In this document: piece by piece, positions 42,801-47,543 of the stretch
How the letters are laid out: each line of letters starts with the position of its first letter
Numbering within the stretch: the stretch's first letter is position 1
Assembly (NCBI GenBank): GCA_030731745.1
Contig: JANQTJ010000021.1
Span: 1-47,543 of the forward strand
Reading direction: 5' to 3'
Length of the DNA: 47,543 bases
DNA from: Flaviramulus sp.
GTDB taxonomy: Bacteria; Bacteroidota; Bacteroidia; Flavobacteriales; Flavobacteriaceae
Notes under the pieces: model-generated
Databases searched by the model: none
Told to the model about the DNA's origin: nothing
What the model saw: the letters and a program-made list of their open reading frames with translations, nothing else
Made by a program: the position numbers and the translations under genes

Positions 42801-43737
42801 AACTTTAGCTAATGATGGTACTAGATTAAATGGGCAATTAGTAAAATTAAATTTCACAACACTTGGAGAGATATTGTTCAGAGGTCAAGCTTCTGTAAAT
42901 AATGGGCAGTTTGAGTTTGAGTTTGTAGTTCCTAAAGATGTAGGAATTCCAGTAGGTTTTGGTAAAGTTAGTTTTTATGCTAAAAATGAAGCTCAAAATG
43001 AAGATCAAGCTGGAGCTAATGTAGATACAATTAGAGTTGGTGGAATAAATGAAAATGCAGAAGAAGATAACATTGGGCCAATTATAACGTTATACATGAA
43101 CGATGAAAATTTTGTATCAGGCGGTATTACCAACGAACAACCTACACTATTAGCTAAGTTAGAAGATATAAATGGTATCAATACGGCAAGTGGAGTTGGA
43201 CACGATATTGTGGCAATACTCGACGGTGATGAAACTAATCCAATAATTTTAAATGATTATTATCAAGCTGAAGTAGACGATTATACAAAAGGAACCGTAA
43301 GTTTTCCATTTAGAGATTTAGAGCCAGGGCTTCATACCTTAACACTTAAAGCTTGGGACGTTTATAATAATTCATCCATATCAGAAATTCAATTCATTGT
43401 TTTCGATAAAGATGAACAGTTAGTAATAAATAACGTGCTTAATTACCCAAATCCGTTTGTAAATTACACAGAATTTTGGTTTAATCACAATAGTTCAGAA
43501 CCTTTAGACGTTTCTATACAAATATTTACTGTGTCAGGTAAATTGGTTAAAACCATTAATGGGCAAACAACAGGAGGTATAAATAATCCAACTTCGCTAT
43601 CTAGAGATTTAATTTGGGATGGTAGAGATGATTTTGGAGATAAAATAGGAAAAGGTGTTTATATTTATAAACTTACAGTACAGTCTAACCTATTAAATAA
43701 AAAAGTAGAAAAAATTGAGAAACTTGTAATACTCTAA
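39850..43737 (+). CDS. porU: Type IX secretion system sortase PorU
   Basis: A 1295-residue surface cysteine peptidase related to gingipains (C25). It has a signal peptide (to about residue 18), a long beta-rich N-terminal region, the C25-like catalytic domain (about residues 545-930), Ig-like domains and a C-terminal T9SS-type sorting domain (YPNPFVNYTEF then GVYIYKLTV). The catalytic His is H787 in YFGHGGEDG and the catalytic Cys is C821 in TVTCEFTRFDNP. PorU removes the C-terminal signal from T9SS cargo and attaches the cargo to A-LPS at the cell surface. porV follows after 34 bp. Confidence 0.94.
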   Translation: MKKKILLFLLICSTVVFSQQKKYSITWSASEKISGSNFKFETPSFNKEYFTFNFEDGLLFVDQWETINAIDESSITVSNVVYGNITKTELKDLDLKTIPSKLSYSLKNSTSRNKQYGHFQLTPIIKEANGALKKVLSFQIDYKNGNSRNRVSPSNKGFKTSKVISNSALSSGEWYRFYLDTTGVFKLSKSFLQRLGVNVNNVDPRNIKLYGHGGDMIPFSNAVEYPFDIPENAIKFVGEEDGVFNNDDYILFYARGPKGFNSESLTHINSYTDKTYYYINVSSGLGKRIRPFSQPTGNVDLNINTFEDYKYHEVDQYNLLSLGRRWFGDRFDIEISKKFNFEFPDLVTAEPINLSVKVAATSSNNSVMEVVVNNASVANLSLAGVSSPTLASGANYIGNVNVNSSTISVELNFDNLGNPSTLGYLDYISIKAKRVLNFYNKQFQFENSEVQTLSGIGQYNISNASKISEIWEVTDLYNVTNYVNTDSDSNLSFTSDLGTLKTYIAITPQDFFEPKFDSKTTVNNQNIKGTIFQNNQGQFQDVDYLIVAPDNFLIQAERLAQINKNQYNLNVKVVGLNEIYNEFSSGNQDIGAIRNLVKYIYDNASSPENRIKYLCLFGDASFDYKDRIPNNTNIVPSWHAYGSFNLTTSFVSDDFYGMMDDNEGNMSTSNRLDLAIGRILAETPQRAKEMIDKIESYYAKESFGSWRNNFVVVSDDVDKDWEGLLQETTDNVGNLVTQEKPFINVVKIHSDAFQQESSAGGERYPAVTTELVNAIDNGALVVNYFGHGGEDGLAEERILLKPDIEGFRNVGKLNCFVTVTCEFTRFDNPFRETAGEFTYWNKNAGAIGLITTTRQIFVSLAVSFNNILGQYLFSYSDNDTFGDFEYPSMAEALRLAKSDPAVAGSSQKRLMFFIGDPAMKLAFPKPNIRLTKINDVPLAQSTDTLKALSRVKFAGEVTDLSGNILSNYKGILSATIYDKFINRETLANDGTRLNGQLVKLNFTTLGEILFRGQASVNNGQFEFEFVVPKDVGIPVGFGKVSFYAKNEAQNEDQAGANVDTIRVGGINENAEEDNIGPIITLYMNDENFVSGGITNEQPTLLAKLEDINGINTASGVGHDIVAILDGDETNPIILNDYYQAEVDDYTKGTVSFPFRDLEPGLHTLTLKAWDVYNNSSISEIQFIVFDKDEQLVINNVLNYPNPFVNYTEFWFNHNSSEPLDVSIQIFTVSGKLVKTINGQTTGGINNPTSLSRDLIWDGRDDFGDKIGKGVYIYKLTVQSNLLNKKVEKIEKLVIL

Positions 43738-43753
43738 TAAAAATTTATATTTG
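43724..43753 (+). promoter_or_regulatory. Candidate promoter of porV
   Basis: TTG at 43724-43726 and TATATTTG at 43746-43753 are separated by 19 bp, a good match to the Bacteroidota consensus. It overlaps the 3' end of porU and ends 18 bp before the porV ATG, so porV may be transcribed both with porU and alone. Confidence 0.5.
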
Positions 43754-43771
43754 CTAACTAAAATTCAATTT

Positions 43772-44980
43772 ATGAAGAATAACATATTGATATTAATAGT
43801 ATTTGCTTTTGTTTTTAAAGTTAATGCACAAGAAACCATAATTTTCCCAAATCAAGAAAGAAGAGTAATTACTACTGGAGTTCCTTTTTTATTAATTGCA
43901 CCAGATGCCAGAGCTGCCGCTTTGGGAGATATGGGAGTTGCAACTTCAGTTGATGCTTTTTCACAACAATGGAATTCATCAAAATATGCATTTTCAGAAA
44001 CTAAATCAGGAATAGGTGTAAGTTACACACCTTATCTAAGCAAACTAGTTAATGATATTTTTTTAGGTAATGTTACTTATTTTAACCGTTTAGATGAGCG
44101 AAGCGCTTTTGCAGTTAGCTTAAAATATTTTTCATTAGGCGATATTGAATTTGTTGCAGATGAATTTTCGGAAGCATTGATACAAAGACCAAATGAGTTT
44201 GCAATTGATGCATCATATGCATTAAGATTATCAGATCAATTTGCTATGTCGGTAGCTATGCGTTATTTATCTTCAGATTTAAGATTACCAGGTTTAGGAG
44301 GTGATATTACTGCTGCAAGTACTTTTGGGGTAGATGTTTCTGGTTATTATCAAAGTGAAGAAGAAGCTTATTCTGATTTTAATGGACGTTGGAGAGCAGG
44401 CTTTGCTATTCAGAATATAGGACCTAAGTTTAAATATGATGAAGGTGGTGAAGAAAATTTTCAACCTACCAATTTGCGTCTTGGAGCAGGTTTTGACTTT
44501 ATTTTTGACGATTATAACAAAGTATCTGTGACAGCTGAAGTAGCTAAGCTTTTAGTTCCAACACCTCCTGTTTATGGTTTTGTTGATGCAGATTCTAATG
44601 GTACTCAAGCTAATGATGGTAGTGAACCAACTATTATTGTTGAAGGAAGAGATCCGGATGTGAGTTTTTTATCTGGTATGTTCCAATCATTTGGTGATGC
44701 TCCTGGTGGTTTTAGTGAAGAATTAAAAGAGTTTACATGGTCTTTAGGAGCAGAATATATGTATCAAGACTCATTTGCCTTTAGAGCAGGTTATTTCAAT
44801 GAAAGTGAAGAAAAAGGTGCAAGAAAATTTTTAGCGCTTGGTGCAGGTTTTAAAGCTAATGTTGTAAATATTGATTTATCATATTTGTTTTCAGCATCTA
44901 AAATTCAAAGTCCTTTAGAAAACACGTTGCGTTTTTCACTTACTTTCAATATTGGAGCAGGTGAATACAACGAATATTAG
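43772..44980 (+). CDS. porV: Type IX secretion system outer-membrane protein PorV
   Basis: A 402-residue FadL-like barrel. The ATG at 43772 is chosen over an upstream TTG because it gives a clean signal peptide (MKNNILILIVFAFVFKVNAQ). The mature N-terminus has the PorV marks VITTGVPFLLIAPDARAAALGD and QQWNSSKYAF, and the protein ends in LTFNIGAGEYNEY. PorV takes cargo from the SprA translocon and hands it to PorU; it is also called LptO. It directly follows porU, as in other Flavobacteriaceae, and is closed by a strong terminator. Confidence 0.94.
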   Translation: MKNNILILIVFAFVFKVNAQETIIFPNQERRVITTGVPFLLIAPDARAAALGDMGVATSVDAFSQQWNSSKYAFSETKSGIGVSYTPYLSKLVNDIFLGNVTYFNRLDERSAFAVSLKYFSLGDIEFVADEFSEALIQRPNEFAIDASYALRLSDQFAMSVAMRYLSSDLRLPGLGGDITAASTFGVDVSGYYQSEEEAYSDFNGRWRAGFAIQNIGPKFKYDEGGEENFQPTNLRLGAGFDFIFDDYNKVSVTAEVAKLLVPTPPVYGFVDADSNGTQANDGSEPTIIVEGRDPDVSFLSGMFQSFGDAPGGFSEELKEFTWSLGAEYMYQDSFAFRAGYFNESEEKGARKFLALGAGFKANVVNIDLSYLFSASKIQSPLENTLRFSLTFNIGAGEYNEY

Positions 44981-45004
44981 TAAATATTTTATTAAAAATA
45001 TATT

Positions 45005-45037
45005 AAAAAACTATTGCTAACAGCAATAGTTTTTTTG
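45005..45037 (+). terminator. Rho-independent terminator after porV
   Basis: A stem of ACTATTGCT with AGCAATAGT around a 3-nt loop, preceded by six A and followed by seven T; 24 bp after the porV stop. Confidence 0.92.
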
Positions 45038-45066
45038 TTTGTTAAATTTATTAAATACATTTGATT

Positions 45067-45549
45067 ATGAAGGAAATAAAAATAGAATGCTCATTATTTG
45101 TTTTTGATAATGTCCATGAGCTTCCTCAAAATGCTTTTAAATTGATGCAAAAAGCTGTTGAAGCTAGAAATAATGCCTATGCACCATATTCAAAATTTAA
45201 TGTGGGAGCAGCATTGCTTTTAGATAATGGTGAAATTATAACAGGTAATAATCAAGAGAATGCATCTTATCCTTCTGGGTTATGTGCAGAACGTACGGCA
45301 ATTTATTATGCAGGTTCTCAATATCCCAATGCTAAAATAGTTAGAATGGCAATTTCTGCAGGTTCAAAAAATAATCAAACAAAAAAGCCAATTCCTCCTT
45401 GTGGTGCATGCCGACAGGCTATTGCAGAGTATGAAATAAAGCAAGAAACACCTATCGAAATTTATTTTATGGGTGAAATAGGTAAAGTTGCCAAATCTAA
45501 ATCATTAGCCAATTTACTTCCATTAATTTTTGATAAATCTATTTTATAG
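45067..45549 (+). CDS. cdd: Cytidine deaminase
   Basis: A 160-residue tetrameric-type cytidine deaminase converting cytidine or deoxycytidine to the uridine form. Zinc ligands are C73 (in LCAERTA, with catalytic E75), C112 and C115 (PPCGACRQ); the substrate loop NVGAALL and EARNNAYAPYSKF are conserved. The ATG at 45067 is chosen over a TTG two codons upstream. A single-gene unit between the porV terminator and pdhA. Confidence 0.93.
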   Translation: MKEIKIECSLFVFDNVHELPQNAFKLMQKAVEARNNAYAPYSKFNVGAALLLDNGEIITGNNQENASYPSGLCAERTAIYYAGSQYPNAKIVRMAISAGSKNNQTKKPIPPCGACRQAIAEYEIKQETPIEIYFMGEIGKVAKSKSLANLLPLIFDKSIL

Positions 45550-45603
45550 CAAATTCACACAAAAATTTACTATTTTCAGTTTTTTCATTAATGAGTAAAG
45601 TGT

Positions 45604-45611
45604 TACTTTTG
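45604..45611 (+). promoter_or_regulatory. Candidate -7 element for pdhA
   Basis: TACTTTTG matches TAnnTTTG fully and ends 28 bp before the pdhA ATG. The -33 region is T-rich (TTTTTC) without an exact TTTG. Confidence 0.45.
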
Positions 45612-45639
45612 TGATTCGTTTACCAAATTAACGTTAATA

Positions 45640-46638
45640 ATGCAAAAAATCACAAAAGAGGTTTACCTTAAATGGTATGAAGACATGTTATTCTGGAGAA
45701 AGTTTGAAGATAAACTAGCTGCAGTTTATATCCAACAAAAAGTAAGAGGATTTCTTCACTTATATAATGGTCAGGAAGCTGTATTAGCAGGTGCTTTACA
45801 TGCCATGGATTTAACTAAGGATAAAATGATAACTGCTTATCGTAATCACGTACAGCCAATTGGTATGGGTGTGGATCCTAGAAGGGTAATGGCAGAATTA
45901 TATGGTAAGGCTACTGGCACCTCTCAAGGTCTTGGTGGTTCTATGCATATTTTTTCTAAAGAACATCGTTTTTACGGTGGGCACGGTATAGTAGGAGGTC
46001 AAATTCCTTTAGGTGCAGGTATTGCTTTTGGAGATAAATATCACGGGAGTGATGCGGTAACTTTATGTTGTTTTGGCGATGGTGCGGCAAGACAAGGTTC
46101 TTTACATGAATCTTTCAACTTAGCAATGCTTTGGAAACTTCCTGTTGTTTTTGTTTGTGAAAATAACGGTTATGCAATGGGAACTTCGGTTGAAAGAACA
46201 GCTAACCATACAGATATTTGGAAACTTGGTTTAGGGTACGAAATGCCCTGTGGACCAGTAGATGGTATGAATCCAGTAAAGGCTGCTGAAGCTTTTGATG
46301 AAGCGATTCAAAGAGCTAGAAGAGGTGATGGGCCAACATTTTTAGAATTAAAAACGTATCGTTATAGAGGGCATTCTATGAGTGATGCGCAACATTATAG
46401 AACAAAAGATGAAGTAGCTGAGTATCAAAAAATCGATCCTATCACTCAAGTGAAGGATATCTTACTTGAAAACAAATACGCAACTGAGAAAGAAATTTCT
46501 ATTATTGATAAACGTGTGAAAGACTTAGTGTCTGAGTGTGAAAAATTTGCAGAAGAATCACCATTCCCTGATAAGAATGTAATGTACGATGTCGTATACG
46601 AGCAAGAAGATTATCCATTTATTCAACATAAATTATAA
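45640..46638 (+). CDS. pdhA: Pyruvate dehydrogenase E1 component, alpha subunit
   Basis: A 332-residue thiamine-diphosphate enzyme subunit of the E1-alpha/beta type. The cofactor motif runs from FGDGAARQGSLHESFNLA to CENNGYAMGT (about residues 145-180), and YRYRGHSMSD is the phosphorylation-loop region of the family. It decarboxylates pyruvate and passes the acetyl group to the E2 lipoyl domain. The E2 gene starts 3 bp after its stop. The E1-beta gene is not between them and must be elsewhere, an arrangement found in flavobacteria. Confidence 0.93.
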   Translation: MQKITKEVYLKWYEDMLFWRKFEDKLAAVYIQQKVRGFLHLYNGQEAVLAGALHAMDLTKDKMITAYRNHVQPIGMGVDPRRVMAELYGKATGTSQGLGGSMHIFSKEHRFYGGHGIVGGQIPLGAGIAFGDKYHGSDAVTLCCFGDGAARQGSLHESFNLAMLWKLPVVFVCENNGYAMGTSVERTANHTDIWKLGLGYEMPCGPVDGMNPVKAAEAFDEAIQRARRGDGPTFLELKTYRYRGHSMSDAQHYRTKDEVAEYQKIDPITQVKDILLENKYATEKEISIIDKRVKDLVSECEKFAEESPFPDKNVMYDVVYEQEDYPFIQHKL

Positions 46639-46641
46639 ACT

Positions 46642-47543
46642 ATGGCTATAGTAGTAAATATGCCGCGTTTGAGCGATACCATGGAAGAAGGAACCGTAGC
46701 GGCTTGGTTAAAAAAAGTAGGAGATAAGGTTGAAGAAGGTGATATTTTAGCAGAAATAGAAACTGACAAAGCAACTATGGAGTTTGAATCTTTCAACGAA
46801 GGAACACTACTTTATATTGGTGTTCAAGAAGGAGAAACCACTAAAGTTGATGAGTTATTAGCAATAATTGGTAATTCAGGTGAAGATATTTCAGGTTTCT
46901 TAAATGGAAATACTAATTTAGCTAAATCTGATGTTATTCAAGTAGCTGATGAAACTAAAGATGTTTCAGATGTTAATTTTGCAGATTCACCAGCTCAAGA
47001 ATTACCAAAAGGCGTTATAGTGGTAACTATGCCTCGTTTGAGTGATACCATGGAAGAAGGAACTGTGGCAACATGGTTAAAGAAAGTAGGTGATAAAGTT
47101 GAGGAAGGTGATATTTTGGCAGAAATAGAAACTGATAAGGCTACTATGGAATTTGAATCATTCCAGTCAGGTACATTATTAGAAATTGGTTTAAAAGAAG
47201 GTGAATCGGCAAAAGTAGATGCATTATTAGCTATTATTGGTCCAGCAGGAACAGATATTTCTGGTGTAGCCAATAATTTTAAAGCTTCGGTATCTCCAAA
47301 AAATGAAGAAGCTGCTCCGAAAACTGAGACTAAAATAGAAGCTCAAAAAACTGAACCTGTAGTTGCAGCTGAAACAAAAACAATTACACCAAAACCAACT
47401 CCGGTTAATGCTAATGGTCGCATATTTGTCTCACCTTTAGCTAAAAAATTAGCAGAAGAAAAAGGTATTAATATAACTAATGTTAAGGGTTCTGGTGAAC
47501 ACGGACGTATAGTTAAAAGAGATATAGAAAATTATACACCTGC
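46642..47543 (+). CDS. pdhC: Pyruvate dehydrogenase E2 (dihydrolipoamide acetyltransferase), 5' part
   Basis: The first 300 codons are in the window; the gene continues past the right edge. Two tandem lipoyl domains are visible, with lipoyl lysines K43 and K166 in identical IETDKATMEFES contexts, joined by an Asp/Ser-rich linker. An Ala/Pro/Lys/Thr-rich flexible linker and a peripheral subunit-binding domain (RIFVSPLAKKLAEEKGI to GRIVKRDIENY) follow. The catalytic acetyltransferase domain lies beyond the edge. E2 forms the complex core and moves acetyl groups to CoA. It is translated with pdhA. Confidence 0.92.
   Translation, partial: MAIVVNMPRLSDTMEEGTVAAWLKKVGDKVEEGDILAEIETDKATMEFESFNEGTLLYIGVQEGETTKVDELLAIIGNSGEDISGFLNGNTNLAKSDVIQVADETKDVSDVNFADSPAQELPKGVIVVTMPRLSDTMEEGTVATWLKKVGDKVEEGDILAEIETDKATMEFESFQSGTLLEIGLKEGESAKVDALLAIIGPAGTDISGVANNFKASVSPKNEEAAPKTETKIEAQKTEPVVAAETKTITPKPTPVNANGRIFVSPLAKKLAEEKGINITNVKGSGEHGRIVKRDIENYTP

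Noticed and set aside
45056-45063. TACATTTG, a full -7 match just before cdd
   Set aside because: It ends 3 bp before the cdd ATG, so a start site would fall inside the coding region; the N-terminus of Cdd is otherwise normal, so the match is probably chance.
46642-47300. Duplicated DNA at the start of pdhC as a recent repeat or assembly error
   Set aside because: The two copies encode tandem lipoyl domains with different codons and a distinct linker, a normal feature of E2 proteins.

Overview
The window is AT-rich DNA from the chromosome of a Bacteroidota bacterium, almost certainly a marine or alga-associated member of the Flavobacteriaceae. Evidence: a gldJ-porU-porV gliding/type IX secretion block, a SusC/SusD pair, short lipoboxes with Cys-Ser-Lys or Cys-Thr-Asn starts, AT-rich leaders without Shine-Dalgarno sequences, promoter -7 elements of the Bacteroidota type (TAnnTTTG), and several Na+-coupled transporters. 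No insertion sequence, phage, CRISPR array or rRNA operon was seen. No gene-free stretch exceeds 300 bp.

Layout. (1) 5-4068, minus strand: a tight operon of an FAD/NAD(P) oxidoreductase, a membrane 4Fe-4S protein, a MORN-like repeat protein and a family 2 glycosyltransferase. (2) 4307-11118, plus strand: an envelope cluster with a DUF547 protein, an outer-membrane barrel, a GH113-like lipoprotein, a small lipoprotein, two tandem mini-Omp85 proteins with one POTRA domain each, and a PPP-type phosphatase. (3) 11150-25607, minus strand: a long co-directional block that is mostly an arsenosugar biosynthesis locus. In transcription order it holds an AhpD-like protein, radical SAM ArsS, a TIGR04282-type transferase, SusC, SusD, a sodium:solute symporter, a Cys-rich degenerate metallophosphoesterase, a periplasmic rhodanese, a second TIGR04282 transferase, a purine nucleoside phosphorylase, a DUF547 lipoprotein and a TIGR04283 glycosyltransferase. 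A carboxypeptidase-regulatory-like protein follows. (4) 25778-35344: housekeeping and transport genes (Na+/H+ antiporters, acyl-CoA dehydrogenase, AnmK, Glu/Leu-type dehydrogenase, ExbB-ExbD-TonB, FolC). (5) 35407-36376: a tRNA-Val with its own promoter and terminator, then a LuxR-type regulator. (6) 36541-47543: murF, gldJ, porU, porV, cdd, pdhA and the start of the dihydrolipoamide acetyltransferase gene, which runs off the right edge.

How the genes work together. The most interesting unit is the arsenosugar locus. ArsS is expected to join a 5'-deoxyadenosyl group from SAM to dimethylarsenite. The phosphorylase next to it carries residues expected for 5'-substituted adenosines, so it could remove adenine from that product. 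The TIGR04282/TIGR04283 proteins would build the sugar aglycone. A SusC/SusD receptor and a sodium symporter sit inside the same transcription unit, and no arsM methyltransferase or arsR repressor is visible in the window. This suggests, by inference only, that the cell imports a methylated or sugar-bound arsenical instead of starting from arsenite. ExbB-ExbD-TonB elsewhere in the window could energise the receptor. The gldJ-porU-porV block supplies a lipoprotein of the gliding/T9SS machinery, the sortase and its outer-membrane partner.
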